Positions 7,391 to 16,861 of a DNA stretch of 34,807 nucleotides are shown piece by piece. The DNA is from Chitinophaga pinensis (GTDB lineage: Bacteria; Bacteroidota; Bacteroidia; Chitinophagales; Chitinophagaceae), in NCBI GenBank assembly GCA_945872815.1, contig CAMCAY010000020.1, positions 1-34,807 of the forward strand, read 5' to 3'. Position numbers and translations under genes: made by a program. Under the pieces are notes generated by a model. It saw only the letters and a list, made by a program, of their open reading frames with translations, was not told the DNA's origin and ran no database searches. Position 1 is the stretch's first letter, and the number at the start of each line of letters is the position of its first letter.

Positions 7391-7765
7391 ATGAAAAGGA
7401 TAAAAATTTGTATCTTTTTTTTTGTAGGTATTGGTGTTTCTGTTTTTTTCTCAAGTTGTTACAAAGACAAGGAAGAATTGCTATACTCATCCAATAATAC
7501 TGCAGACTGCTCTAACCCTGCTGTGCAGAAAGGAGTTAAATTTACTGCAGTACAGTCAGTAATTCAATCAAGTTGTGTTTCTTGTCACGGTAATGGCGGA
7601 ACCTCACCTAATTTAACAAATGCCTGTAATATTGTAGATGGGTGGAGTAGAATAAATTCCCGATGTATTATACAGCGAGATATGCCACCTTCGGCGCCAT
7701 TAAATATTGCTGATCAACAAGCTATTACCGATTGGATAAACGCAGGCCATTTATATACTAATTAA
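7391..7765 (+). CDS. Small lipoprotein c-type cytochrome
   Basis: 124 residues from the ATG at 7391. A TTG two codons upstream is in frame but unnecessary. The signal peptide ends in FSSC, giving lipidated Cys23. One heme-binding CVSCH motif (62-66) and a probable distal Met in RDMPPSAP (M98) define a single cytochrome c domain closely resembling those of the preceding protein. Two further cysteines (NACN, SRC) could form a disulfide. It lies 8 bases before the next gene, so the last four genes of this run are surely co-transcribed. An electron-carrier role at the periplasmic face is inferred from the motif. Confidence 0.8.
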   Translation: MKRIKICIFFFVGIGVSVFFSSCYKDKEELLYSSNNTADCSNPAVQKGVKFTAVQSVIQSSCVSCHGNGGTSPNLTNACNIVDGWSRINSRCIIQRDMPPSAPLNIADQQAITDWINAGHLYTN

Positions 7766-7773
7766 AATTTCAA

Positions 7774-8235
7774 ATGAAAAAATGGAAGAAAATTATCCTG
7801 TATCTTTTTTTTACAGGACTTATTGCAGGAGGAATCGTTTTTTATAAAATTACCAGACCTCCTGAAACTGCTGCTGATAGTAAACCGATAAAAGCAATGA
7901 CCGCAGGTGAACTGTTGAATGAATTGAATGCAAACAACAAATTGACTGATTCATTATACAAGGATAAAAACCTAGCAATCAAAGGCGAAATTGTCGAAAT
8001 AAAAGACGCAACCGTTTTTTTAGAAGCTGGACAAAATGCAACGATCAATTGCAGTTTTGACAGTGCAACATTTGAAGTTTGTAAATCAACGTTTATAATA
8101 GGGGCTGATGCAGATATCAAAGGAATTTACAGCGGCTGCGATGGATTTGAAATCAATGCTGACCCGGATGATATGCTGGCAGATATTGTCGGTAAAAATA
8201 TTTTTTTAAAAACATGCGCTTTAAACAAACAATAA
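7774..8235 (+). CDS. Membrane-anchored OB-fold (tRNA_anti-like) protein
   Basis: 153 residues. A basic start (MKKWKK) and one hydrophobic segment (about 7-24) anchor the protein. The rest has the look of the tRNA_anti-like family, an OB-fold: AGELLNELNANNKLTDSLYKDK then LAIKGEIVEIKDATVFLEAG, a cysteine-containing beta region (NCSFD, TFEVCKS), and DADIKGIYSGCDGF. Despite the family name there is no reason to expect nucleic-acid binding at the cell envelope. It sits between a cytochrome lipoprotein and a YceI protein, a neighbourhood suggesting a role in a periplasmic redox or lipid-handling assembly. Function unknown. Confidence 0.7.
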   Translation: MKKWKKIILYLFFTGLIAGGIVFYKITRPPETAADSKPIKAMTAGELLNELNANNKLTDSLYKDKNLAIKGEIVEIKDATVFLEAGQNATINCSFDSATFEVCKSTFIIGADADIKGIYSGCDGFEINADPDDMLADIVGKNIFLKTCALNKQ

Positions 8236-8250
8236 TTAAAACCATAAAAA

Positions 8251-8799
8251 ATGAAAAGATTTTTAATTGCAACAGCCCTAATTTTTGTATTTGTATCTTC
8301 AAAATCGCAAATTTATCAAACCAAAACGGGGAGAGCCTCGTTTGATGCTGGCACGGGTTTGGAGGATATATCAGCAACTGTTAAGTCGGTAATTTCAGGA
8401 TTTGATGCGTCTTCCGGAAAAATTCAATTCAAATTAACAATAAAGGCTTTTGAATTTAAAAGTGCATTAATGGGAGAGCATTTCAATGAAAATTATATGG
8501 AAAGCGAAAAATACCCTGATTCAAAATTCATCGGTGTTGTTACGAATATGGATAAAGTGAACATTTCCAAAGATGGTAACTACCCTGTAACAGTTAAGGG
8601 TAAACTAACTATTCATGGAGTTGAAAAGGAAATTGAAGCCAAAGGTAATTTTAATGTTATTGGCAAAACAATTGAGGCCTCATCTGAATTTATAATTATA
8701 CTCGGCGATTATAAAATCGAAATACCAGGAGTTGTGAAAGATAAACTTTCTAAAACTGCCAAAATAAAAGTCAATTGTAATTATACCATTTTAAAATAA
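8251..8799 (+). CDS. YceI-family periplasmic protein
   Basis: 182 residues with a cleavable signal peptide ending near SKSQ. The body matches the YceI/lipocalin-like barrel: a GRASFDAG opening strand, VISGFDASSGKIQFKLTIKAFEF, the conserved EHFNENYMESEKYPDSKFIG segment, and VTVKGKLTIHGVEKEIEAKG. YceI proteins bind long polyisoprenoid or quinone-like lipids in a hydrophobic cavity. Here the partner could be a respiratory quinone given the adjacent cytochromes, but that is inference. It lies 15 bases after the OB-fold gene and 13 before the barrel gene. Confidence 0.88.
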   Translation: MKRFLIATALIFVFVSSKSQIYQTKTGRASFDAGTGLEDISATVKSVISGFDASSGKIQFKLTIKAFEFKSALMGEHFNENYMESEKYPDSKFIGVVTNMDKVNISKDGNYPVTVKGKLTIHGVEKEIEAKGNFNVIGKTIEASSEFIIILGDYKIEIPGVVKDKLSKTAKIKVNCNYTILK

Positions 8800-8812
8800 G
8801 CAAATCAGTTTT

Positions 8813-9754
8813 ATGGTTATTATACCTCGCAAGATTTTGATCCTTTTTCTAATTGTCTTTTCATCAAGCCATTTAATTGCACAAGATGATTTGCTTGCAC
8901 TAGTCGATAATGGCCCTAAGCCTAAAGAGTTTATCAATAATGCATTTAAGTCCAGTAGGGTTATCAACGGACACTCAATGGAGTTTATTGGTAAAGGTGT
9001 GTTAGATACTAGGATTTTACATAGATTTGGGTTGCTTAATTCGGGATTTAATAATTTGTATGGATTAGATCAGGCAACCATGCGTTTTGGTTTTGATTAT
9101 GGTATCAGCAATGATTTTACAATCGGACTTGGCAGAAGCACCACCGGTAAAGAGTGGGATGGATTTTTAAAATACAGATTGCTTCATCAATCCGTTGGAG
9201 GGAAACATGCAGCTCCGCTCTCAATAGTTTTAATATCAGGTTCTACGATCTCAACTGCACCATGGGCTGATCCAACAAGAAAAAATTATTTCAGCAGTAG
9301 AATGGGTTTTTATAATCAAGTCATATTAGGTAGAAAATTCAATGAGAATTTCAGTGCACAAATTGCACCAACGCATGTGCATGTGAACCTAGTGAAAGGA
9401 GCAAACTTTACCAATGATTTTTTTGCAATGGGATTCGGTGCAAGGTATAAGTTATCAAAGCGTACCGCATTTGTACTTGACTATCATTATTTAATAAGAC
9501 CAACAAGCGAAGAAGACGATGATGACAATATCATACCGTATACATCATCTATAGCATATCAGTTTGAAAGTCTCATAAATCCTTTGTCCATAGGTTTTGA
9601 TATCGAAACAGGTGGGCACGTGTTTCAATTGCATTTTTCCAATTCCAGTGGTATGAATGAGAAAGCATTCATTACTAATACTACAAAATCATGGGGAAAG
9701 GGTGAAGTGAGCTTTGGATTTAATTTGTCTAGAGTTTTTACTGTTTCTAAATAA
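8813..9754 (+). CDS. DUF5777-like outer-membrane beta-barrel protein
   Basis: 313 residues. The signal peptide is cut near LIAQDD. The mature part is a run of alternating-residue amphipathic strands (MRFGFDYGISNDFTIGLG, FFAMGFGARYKLSKRTAFVLDYHY, ending FGFNLSRVF with a C-terminal aromatic-rich strand), typical of a small outer-membrane barrel. The opening KPKEFINNAFKSSRVINGHSME and ILHRFG resemble the DUF5777 family, which occurs in Bacteroidota beside YceI and cytochrome-domain lipoproteins. As last gene of the run it may provide the outer-membrane component of the envelope system. Substrate unknown. Confidence 0.75.
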   Translation: MVIIPRKILILFLIVFSSSHLIAQDDLLALVDNGPKPKEFINNAFKSSRVINGHSMEFIGKGVLDTRILHRFGLLNSGFNNLYGLDQATMRFGFDYGISNDFTIGLGRSTTGKEWDGFLKYRLLHQSVGGKHAAPLSIVLISGSTISTAPWADPTRKNYFSSRMGFYNQVILGRKFNENFSAQIAPTHVHVNLVKGANFTNDFFAMGFGARYKLSKRTAFVLDYHYLIRPTSEEDDDDNIIPYTSSIAYQFESLINPLSIGFDIETGGHVFQLHFSNSSGMNEKAFITNTTKSWGKGEVSFGFNLSRVFTVSK

Positions 9755-9777
9755 CAATTTATTACTACATAACTTTT

Positions 9778-9808
9778 AAGGTTCATCATAATAGGTGAAC
9801 CTTTTTTA
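9778..9808 (+). terminator. Rho-independent terminator of the cytochrome/YceI operon
   Basis: AAGGTTCA (9778-9785) pairs with TGAACCTT (9796-9803) and is followed by a T-rich tail. It lies 24 bases after the barrel gene stop. Confidence 0.8.
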
Positions 9809-9901
9809 TTCACACTTTTTTTGAATAGTTATTTCAAAAGAAAAAACAATACCTCTTCCATTGATATTTCTCATCATCAAATCTGACGTATATTTTTTGT
9901 A

Positions 9902-9938
9902 GGAAACTTAATTTTCATAAAAAGTTTCCATAGTTTTG
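9902..9938 (+). promoter_or_regulatory. Dyad operator and -7 box before the tetR gene
   Basis: GGAAACTT (9902-9909) and AAGTTTCC (9922-9929) form an eight-base inverted repeat 12 bases apart, directly followed by TAGTTTTG (9931-9938), a perfect TAnnTTTG -7 box. The next gene starts at 9947. A dyad lying across the promoter of a TetR-family gene is the expected autoregulatory operator, controlling the whole efflux operon. The match to this regulator is inferred from position. Confidence 0.6.
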
Positions 9939-9946
9939 CGTTCCAA

Positions 9947-10570
9947 ATGGAATTATCTAACGAACATAAAGAAAGGATTCAAAAGCAGGCCCATGATTTA
10001 TTCATGCAATATGGATTGAAGAGTGTCAGCATGGATGATATTTCTTCTGCAATGGGCATTAGTAAAAAAACACTCTACCAGTTTTTTTCAGATAAAGAAA
10101 CATTAGTGGTGGCGGTAGTTTCTGAGATTTTACAATCTAACAGAGAAAATTGTGATGTAAGCAGAGAGAAATCTAAAGATGCCGTACACGAAATATTTCT
10201 GGCAATGGAACTGATGTCCGAATTATTTCATCACATGAATCCCTCTATTTTATTTGATTTGCATAAATACTACCCTCAAGGGTTTGATATTTTCAAATCT
10301 TACAAGAATGGTTATCTATATGAAATCATCAGGAATAATATTCAAAGGGGAATAAAAGAAGAGTTATACAGAGAAGATATCAACATCGATATCATGACAA
10401 GATTTCGATTAGAATCAATTGTATTGCCCTTTCATCCAGAATTTCATCAAACGGTCAAATATCCTCTTGCAAAAATTGCGGAAGAGTTATCTAAACATTT
10501 TTTGTTTGGAATTGTTTCTCAGAAAGGGTATAAGCTTACTTTAAAATATTTTCAGACTAAATTAAAATAA
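9947..10570 (+). CDS. TetR/AcrR-family regulator of the efflux operon
   Basis: 207 residues. The N-terminal helix-turn-helix is clear: MDDISSAMGISKKTLYQFFSDKETL (about 29-53). The C-terminal part is all-helical, as expected of a ligand-binding/dimer domain, and is not similar enough to a named regulator to assign an effector. The gene lies 4 bases before the TolC gene and has an inverted repeat across its promoter, so it probably represses its own operon and is released by a pump substrate. Confidence 0.88.
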   Translation: MELSNEHKERIQKQAHDLFMQYGLKSVSMDDISSAMGISKKTLYQFFSDKETLVVAVVSEILQSNRENCDVSREKSKDAVHEIFLAMELMSELFHHMNPSILFDLHKYYPQGFDIFKSYKNGYLYEIIRNNIQRGIKEELYREDINIDIMTRFRLESIVLPFHPEFHQTVKYPLAKIAEELSKHFLFGIVSQKGYKLTLKYFQTKLK

Positions 10571-10574
10571 TAAA

Positions 10575-11990
10575 ATGCAGTTATTGAATGTTTGTTCATT
10601 GAAAAGATTCTATTTGTTTTTTGGAATCCTAGTTTTCAGCAAAATGACTTTTTCTCAAAAAGTGTATCAGTTTTCTGTAGAGCAGGCCACACAATATGCC
10701 ATGCAAAATTCAATTGATGTTAAAAATGCATTACTGGACATCAAGATTCAAAAACAAAGCAACAGAGAGATAACATCTATTGCTTTACCTCAGCTTAATG
10801 GAAGTGTAGGCCTCAATCATTATTTTGATATTCCAGTAACCACTCTGCCCGATTTTATTTCTCCATCTGTTTATAAAGTCTTGGTAGATAATGGTGTGAT
10901 CAACGGAAGTGGCAATCCAATTCAATTTCCATCCAATGGTTTTGGATATGTGCCCGCAAAATTTGGAACAAACTGGACAGGTTCCGGAGGAATTGATATT
11001 TCCCAGATTCTTTTTGACGGTCAGGTTTTTATTGGACTGAAAGCCAGAAATTCAGTACTTACTTTGGCGAAACAAACAGCCGAAGTAACAAATGAACAAA
11101 TCAAAGCGAATGTGATGAAGCTTTATTATCAGTTGGTAGTGGGTAAACAACAAGCCACCAGTATCGATGCGAATATTGAGCGCTTTGAAAAACTATTGGA
11201 AGATACAAAGGAAATTTATAAAAACGGATTTGCAGAAAAGTTAGATCAAGATAAAGTGGAGGTTCAATTGAATAATTTGATAACTGAAAGAGAAAAAATA
11301 ACCAATCAATTGGAAATGGGAAATGCGGCGCTGAAATTTTTAATGAACTTACCCCAAAAAGATGAACTTGTTCTGACTGATTCACTCAATGAAACCCAGA
11401 TAATAGGAAATGTTCCACAAGACAGCTTCGATTTAAATAACAGAAAAGAATATCAACAATTAAGTACTGCCCTAAAGCTTTCTAAATACAATATCAAAAG
11501 ATACGAGCTAAGCAAACTACCTTCCATTGCTGCTTTTGGTTCCTATTCCAAAAATGCTCAAAGAAATGATTTTACATTTTTTGGTAAAGGTGACTGGTTT
11601 TCAACTTCATTAATTGGCTTAAAATTATCTGTTCCATTATTTGATGGCAATGCCCGTAATGCAAGAATACAGAAAGCAAAATATGAATTGGCAAAAACCG
11701 AAAACAATAAACAAAGATTGGAAGAATTGATTCAAATGGAATCAAGCAATGCGATTTTGAAGTTAACATCTGCGTTAACAACACTTGCAACACAGAAAAA
11801 AAATACAACCTTGGCTGAGTCAGTATATAATGCTGCAAAATTAAAATACGAGCAGGGATTGGGAAGTAATATGGAGATTTACAATGCACAAACCGAAATG
11901 AAAGTTTCACAAAACAATTATTACAGTGCGCTGTATGATGCTGTCATAGCTAAAATTGATTACTTAAAAGCTATAGGAAAATTGCAATAA
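10575..11990 (+). CDS. TolC-family outer-membrane efflux protein
   Basis: 471 residues with a signal peptide ending near TFSQK. The mature protein begins with YQFSVEQATQYAMQNS, the usual start of the OEP domain, and shows two long alpha-helical repeats: LYYQLVVGKQQATSIDANIERF and the second-half LKYEQGLGSNMEIYNAQTEMK. The segments between carry short beta strands (GSGGIDISQILFDGQVF, IGLKLSVPLFDG) that form the trimeric channel. It provides the outer-membrane exit duct for the RND pump encoded downstream. It is preceded by the regulator (4-base gap) and followed by the adaptor (50-base gap). Confidence 0.92.
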   Translation: MQLLNVCSLKRFYLFFGILVFSKMTFSQKVYQFSVEQATQYAMQNSIDVKNALLDIKIQKQSNREITSIALPQLNGSVGLNHYFDIPVTTLPDFISPSVYKVLVDNGVINGSGNPIQFPSNGFGYVPAKFGTNWTGSGGIDISQILFDGQVFIGLKARNSVLTLAKQTAEVTNEQIKANVMKLYYQLVVGKQQATSIDANIERFEKLLEDTKEIYKNGFAEKLDQDKVEVQLNNLITEREKITNQLEMGNAALKFLMNLPQKDELVLTDSLNETQIIGNVPQDSFDLNNRKEYQQLSTALKLSKYNIKRYELSKLPSIAAFGSYSKNAQRNDFTFFGKGDWFSTSLIGLKLSVPLFDGNARNARIQKAKYELAKTENNKQRLEELIQMESSNAILKLTSALTTLATQKKNTTLAESVYNAAKLKYEQGLGSNMEIYNAQTEMKVSQNNYYSALYDAVIAKIDYLKAIGKLQ

Positions 11991-12040
11991 AAAGATTTCT
12001 AAAGAACAATCATTCGAAAAAATAAATAATTGAATTTAAG

Positions 12041-13234
12041 ATGAAAAAAAACAAAGTAATAATTCTGATTGCAGCAATGTTTGTCCTTTCTTGTAAAAAT
12101 ACTCAAAAGGAGGGCAATCAAATTTTGAATGAAAAAAAATCAGCTCTCGAAAAGTTGATGAGTCAAAAAAATAAACTAGAAGATGACATTAGAAAATTGC
12201 AGGAAGACATCAATAAGCTTGATTCTAACCACTCTGCCAATGCCAATGCTAAATTGGTTGCGGTTTCTGCAGTAGCTATTCAAAAATTTGATCATTATAT
12301 AGACCTGCGCGGAAAAATTGACGCTGAAAATATCTCTTATATTACTCCAAGGGGGATGGGAGGCCAAGTGAAATCTATTTTCGTACATGAAGGCGATGTA
12401 GTGAAAAAAGGTCAATTGTTATTGAAATTAGACGATGCAATCGTTCGGCAATCTTTGGCTGCTGCCAAGCAACAATTGGAAGCAATTAAAACACAATTAA
12501 GTTTTGCAAGAAATATCTACGACCGTCAAAATGCCCTATGGCAAAAAGGAGTGGGCACAGAAGTTCAATTGATAAGCGCAAAAACCAATGTAGAAACATT
12601 GCAAAGTCAACTTAAATCTGTTGAAGAACAAGTGAAAATAACAGCAGAACAATTGAATACAACCAATGTATACAGTGATGTTGATGGAGTAGCCGAAACG
12701 GTAATGGTTAAGGTAGGAGAATTATTTGGTGGTATGGGACAAATAAAAATTGTAAATACAAGTCAATTAAAGGCAACTGCAAATGTGCCTGAAAACTATA
12801 TTACAAAAGTTCACAAAGGAACACCTGTTGTTATTGTGGTAACAGAAATTGGCAAAGTCATTCATTCCAATATATCATTGATTGGACAAACCATTGAGAA
12901 TACGCAAAGAGGTTTTGTATCAGAGGCAAAAATTCCAACACAACCCCTTTTAAAACCCAATCAATCTGTATTGATGAAAATACTTGACTATAGTGCATCA
13001 AAGGCTGTAGTGATTCCGGTAAATACTGTTCAAAGCGATGAGAAACAGAAATATGTGTATGTTATGGAGAAAAAAAGCAACGGCATTCAGATTGCTACAA
13101 GAAAACCAATTATTCTTGGAGAAGTTTACGGTGACTTAGTTGAAATAAAGTCAGGTTTAAATGGCGGTGAACAGTTGATTACAGCGGGTTATCAAAATTT
13201 ATACGAAGGTCAGGTGGTTAAAACAAATGAATAA
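12041..13234 (+). CDS. RND efflux periplasmic adaptor, lipoprotein
   Basis: 397 residues. Lipobox VLSC gives lipid-anchored Cys18. A Lys/Glu-rich coiled coil (about 27-62) follows, longer than in typical AcrA-like adaptors. The barrel-sandwich (lipoyl) half-motif GGQVKSIFVHEGDVVKKGQLL is at about 107-127, followed by the helical hairpin (about 135-205, with KGVGTEVQLISAKTNVETLQ) and the second lipoyl half (SDVDGVAETVMVKVGELF). The beta-barrel and membrane-proximal parts close the protein with GEVYGDLVEIKSGLNGGEQL. It bridges the inner-membrane pump and TolC channel. Gaps of 50 and 38 bases to its neighbours indicate one transcript. Confidence 0.92.
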   Translation: MKKNKVIILIAAMFVLSCKNTQKEGNQILNEKKSALEKLMSQKNKLEDDIRKLQEDINKLDSNHSANANAKLVAVSAVAIQKFDHYIDLRGKIDAENISYITPRGMGGQVKSIFVHEGDVVKKGQLLLKLDDAIVRQSLAAAKQQLEAIKTQLSFARNIYDRQNALWQKGVGTEVQLISAKTNVETLQSQLKSVEEQVKITAEQLNTTNVYSDVDGVAETVMVKVGELFGGMGQIKIVNTSQLKATANVPENYITKVHKGTPVVIVVTEIGKVIHSNISLIGQTIENTQRGFVSEAKIPTQPLLKPNQSVLMKILDYSASKAVVIPVNTVQSDEKQKYVYVMEKKSNGIQIATRKPIILGEVYGDLVEIKSGLNGGEQLITAGYQNLYEGQVVKTNE

Positions 13235-13272
13235 GCCAATCATATTCTTATAATAATATTAAAAGAAAACGC

Positions 13273-16200
13273 ATGAATTTTGTTGAAGGAGTAAAAGAAA
13301 AAATAAAGGAATTCAAACTTACCAGTTGGGCAATTGACAACAGAACTGCCATTTATATTATTTCAATGTTGATCAGTTTATTTGGCTTGTATAAATTCAA
13401 TACAATGCCAAAGGAACAGTTTCCGGATATTGTGGTTCCAACTATCAGCATTACAACTGTATATGCAGGAAATTCTCCAAAGGATATAGAGAATCTTGTA
13501 ACAAGGCCTATCGAAAAACAATTGAAAGGTATCAGTGGCGCCAAAGTAAAGAAAATTACGAGCACATCTCAAACAGATTACAGTTTGATAATTGTAGAGT
13601 TTGACACAGATGTTAAAACAGAATTAGCCAAGCAGAAAGTTAAAGATGCGATTGACAAAGCTCAGAGTGATTTGCCCAACAACTTAACTTCTACACCTAA
13701 TGTACAGGAATTTGCTTTCAGTGAAATGCCTATTATGTTTGTGAATGTGAGTGGTGATTATGATGGAGTTAAGTTGAAACAGTTTGCTGATAAGTTGCAA
13801 GACAAATTTGAAGAACTTCCTGAAATAACAAGAGCAGAAATAGTAGGCGCACCTGAAAGAGAGATACAGGTAAATGTTGACCCCTATAAAATGCAGGCTG
13901 CAAGAATCAGTTTCATGGACATTGAAAATGCAATTTCTCGCGAAAACAATGACATAACAGGCGGATTGATTGAAGTGGGCGACATGAAGAGAACGCTGAA
14001 AGTAAAAGGCCAGTTCAATAGTGCATTAGACCTTCAAAACATATTGGTAAAAAGCAGCGCGCAAGGTGCAACCGTTTATTTAAAAGACATTGCTGAACTA
14101 AAAGATACCATCAAAGAAAAAGACAGTTATGCAAGGCTCGATGGAAAAAATGTAGTGACGATTAATATCATAAAGCGCGCAGGAGAAAACTTAATAACAG
14201 CAGCAGGAAAAATAAAAAGTATTGTAGAGAAGATGAAGGAGTCAGAAGAACTGCCTCCAAGTTTGAAAGTGGTCATTACCGGAGACCAAAGTAAAGCAAC
14301 AGCCACTTCGTTCAATGATTTAGTAAACACAATTATCATTGGATTTGTTTTGGTATTAATTATTCTGATGTTTTTCATGGGAGTTACCAATGCATTTTTT
14401 GTTGCATTAAGTGTGCCGCTAAGTGTATTTGTGGCATTTATGTTTTTGCCTATTGCTGATTCCATTGTAGGCACTTCAGTTACCTTGAATTTCATAGTGT
14501 TGTTTGCGTTGTTGTTTGGATTAGGAATTATTGTGGATGATGCTATTGTGGTAATTGAAAACACGCACAGAATTTACAGTAATGGAAAAGTCCCCATTAT
14601 AAAAAGTGCTAAAGAAGCCGCAGGTGAAGTGTTTATTCCTGTTTTAGCCGGAACAGCCACAACACTTGCTCCATTTTTTCCGCTGCTTTTTTGGAAAGGT
14701 ATCATTGGTAAATTTATGATCTACTTGCCAACGATGCTTATATTGACGTTGGCCGCTTCACTAATTGTTGCTTTTATTTTCAATCCAGTTTTTGCTGTCA
14801 GCTTTATGAAACCTGAGGGCAAAGAACATGAAGAACCCAAAAATCTATTGTTCAAAAAATGGTGGTTTTGGACTGCTATAGTATTTTCTCTATTATTCCA
14901 TTTATCAGGGTCACATGGTTTTGCCAATTTTCTATTGTTTATGATGTTGTTGGCTGTATTGAACAGGTATGTATTCAGAGACATCATTCATACTTTCCAA
15001 ACAAAACTATTGCCGGCTTTAATGAACAGCTATGAAAATTTATTGAAATGGATATTAAAAGGAAATAGGCCTGTATGGTCGGTGGTATCTTTGTTTTTGC
15101 TTTTTCCATTGTCAATTGTATTGCTGATGGCAAGAGGCAACAAGGCAACCTTTTTCCCTAGCGGCGATCCCAAGTTTATTTATGTTTATTTAAAAATGCC
15201 ACCCGGAACGAGTGTTAAATCAACGGATAGTGTCACTCATCTATTGGAACAAAGGGTTTTTAAAGTATTGGAAAAAGAGAGACCCGGTGAGGAAGGAAGC
15301 ATTGTTGAAAGTGTTATTGCCAATGTAGCCAATAGTGCAAATAACCCCCGGGATAACAATAGAAGTATTCAGTCAAACCTAGGAAGAATACAAGTTTCAT
15401 TTGTTGAATTTGAAAAAAGAGATGGCAAAAAAACAAGGCCTTATCTTGATGAAATCAGGTCAAAGATGACGGGTATTCCAGGAGCAAGCATCGAAGTAAC
15501 ACAAGAAGACGCAGGCCCTCCAACTGATCCACCGGTTAATATAGAAATAGCGGGAGATAAATTTGAGGAAATTGCCAAAATAGCAACGCAGTTAAATCAA
15601 TATTTAGATACCAATAAAGTTGAGGGAGTTGAAAATTTAAAGTTAGATGTAGATCTTAATAGTCCGGAAATCACTATTAAGGTTGACAGAGAAAAAGCCA
15701 TGTCTGAAGGGTTAAGTACTGGTCAAATTGGTATGGAAATAAGAACAGCTGTTTTTGGCAAGGAAGTAAGTAAAATAAAAGACGGGGAAGATGAATACAA
15801 AATCCAATTAAGATACAATGACTTGGTAAGAAACAACATTACAGATTTGATGAATCTTCGCATAACTTTCATGGATATGAATACCATGCGAATAAAATCC
15901 ATTCCTATCAGTTCTGTCGCAACCATTGATTATACAAACACTTCGGGAGCAATTCTTCGAAAGAATGTTAAGAGAACCATTCAATTGCAGTCAAATGTTT
16001 TGGATCCATCCATGACGGGAAAAGTAAACAAAGAGCTGGCTGTAAAAATTGAAAAATTCAAATCAATGGTAACGATTCCGGGAGATGTTACAATAAAACA
16101 AACCGGACAGGGAGAGCAAGAAGCAGAAACCAATAGCTTTTTAGGTATGGCATTGAGTATTGCGTTGGGGTTGATTTTTTTAATACTTGTTTTGCAATTC

Positions 16201-16821
16201 AATTCGCTTAGTAAACCATTTATTGTATTGACTGAAATTTTCTTCTCCATCATTGGTGTGTTTTTAGGATATGCCATTACAGGAATGACCATAGCAAGTA
16301 TCATGTTGGGTGTAGGGATCATTGGGCTTGCAGGAATTGTTATAAAAAATGGAATTTTATTAATAGAATTTACAGACGAATTGAGGGGAAGGGGAATGAA
16401 AACAAGAGAGGCTGCCATCACAGCAGGAAAAATAAGAATCATACCGGTATTATTGACAGCAGTGGCAACAATTATGGGATTATTGCCATTAGCGGTTGGA
16501 TTCAATATTGATTTTGTTTCTTTCTTTCAGCATTTTAATCCTCATATTTTCTTTGGAGGTGATAGTGTAGTATTCTGGGGTCCATTAAGCTGGACAATTA
16601 TTTTCGGGTTAATCTTTGCGTTCTTCCTCACTTTAATCATGGTACCAAGCATGTACATTATTTCTGAAAGATTAAGAAGGCCAATGGAAAGATTTTACGG
16701 TACTAAATACGTGGCGTTATTTGGATTTACAGGACCTTTTTTCTTTTTATTTGTATTGATTATGTATGCAGGAAAAAAAATACAGGGAAAGAAAGTTTGG
16801 AATGGTAAATTGAAAAATTAA
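13273..16821 (+). CDS. RND multidrug-type inner-membrane transporter (AcrB/HAE1-like)
   Basis: 1182 residues, longer than AcrB (about 1050). It has the RND layout: TM1, a large porter loop (MPKEQFPDIVVPTISITTVYAG at the start), TM2-6, a second loop, TM8-12. The proton-relay Asp pair is in GIIVDDAIVVIEN (D422, D423), and the TM10 Lys is in GIVIKNGILLIEF. Extra length is explained by a hydrophobic insertion after TM6 (KNLLFKKWWFWTAIVFSLLF and the following segment) and by an expanded loop before the last helix (FQHFNPHIFFGGDSVVFWGP), both seen in bacteroidete pumps. Driven by the proton gradient, it exports a hydrophobic or amphiphilic substrate that cannot be named from sequence. Confidence 0.93.
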   Translation: MNFVEGVKEKIKEFKLTSWAIDNRTAIYIISMLISLFGLYKFNTMPKEQFPDIVVPTISITTVYAGNSPKDIENLVTRPIEKQLKGISGAKVKKITSTSQTDYSLIIVEFDTDVKTELAKQKVKDAIDKAQSDLPNNLTSTPNVQEFAFSEMPIMFVNVSGDYDGVKLKQFADKLQDKFEELPEITRAEIVGAPEREIQVNVDPYKMQAARISFMDIENAISRENNDITGGLIEVGDMKRTLKVKGQFNSALDLQNILVKSSAQGATVYLKDIAELKDTIKEKDSYARLDGKNVVTINIIKRAGENLITAAGKIKSIVEKMKESEELPPSLKVVITGDQSKATATSFNDLVNTIIIGFVLVLIILMFFMGVTNAFFVALSVPLSVFVAFMFLPIADSIVGTSVTLNFIVLFALLFGLGIIVDDAIVVIENTHRIYSNGKVPIIKSAKEAAGEVFIPVLAGTATTLAPFFPLLFWKGIIGKFMIYLPTMLILTLAASLIVAFIFNPVFAVSFMKPEGKEHEEPKNLLFKKWWFWTAIVFSLLFHLSGSHGFANFLLFMMLLAVLNRYVFRDIIHTFQTKLLPALMNSYENLLKWILKGNRPVWSVVSLFLLFPLSIVLLMARGNKATFFPSGDPKFIYVYLKMPPGTSVKSTDSVTHLLEQRVFKVLEKERPGEEGSIVESVIANVANSANNPRDNNRSIQSNLGRIQVSFVEFEKRDGKKTRPYLDEIRSKMTGIPGASIEVTQEDAGPPTDPPVNIEIAGDKFEEIAKIATQLNQYLDTNKVEGVENLKLDVDLNSPEITIKVDREKAMSEGLSTGQIGMEIRTAVFGKEVSKIKDGEDEYKIQLRYNDLVRNNITDLMNLRITFMDMNTMRIKSIPISSVATIDYTNTSGAILRKNVKRTIQLQSNVLDPSMTGKVNKELAVKIEKFKSMVTIPGDVTIKQTGQGEQEAETNSFLGMALSIALGLIFLILVLQFNSLSKPFIVLTEIFFSIIGVFLGYAITGMTIASIMLGVGIIGLAGIVIKNGILLIEFTDELRGRGMKTREAAITAGKIRIIPVLLTAVATIMGLLPLAVGFNIDFVSFFQHFNPHIFFGGDSVVFWGPLSWTIIFGLIFAFFLTLIMVPSMYIISERLRRPMERFYGTKYVALFGFTGPFFFLFVLIMYAGKKIQGKKVWNGKLKN

Positions 16822-16861
16822 TTTAACGATTATTCTTAAGCAATAATACATTTTGATATCA

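Noticed and set aside
15981-16505. 174-residue minus-strand open frame within the RND pump gene
   Set aside because: It is antisense to the well-supported C-terminal transmembrane coding region and has no recognisable family.
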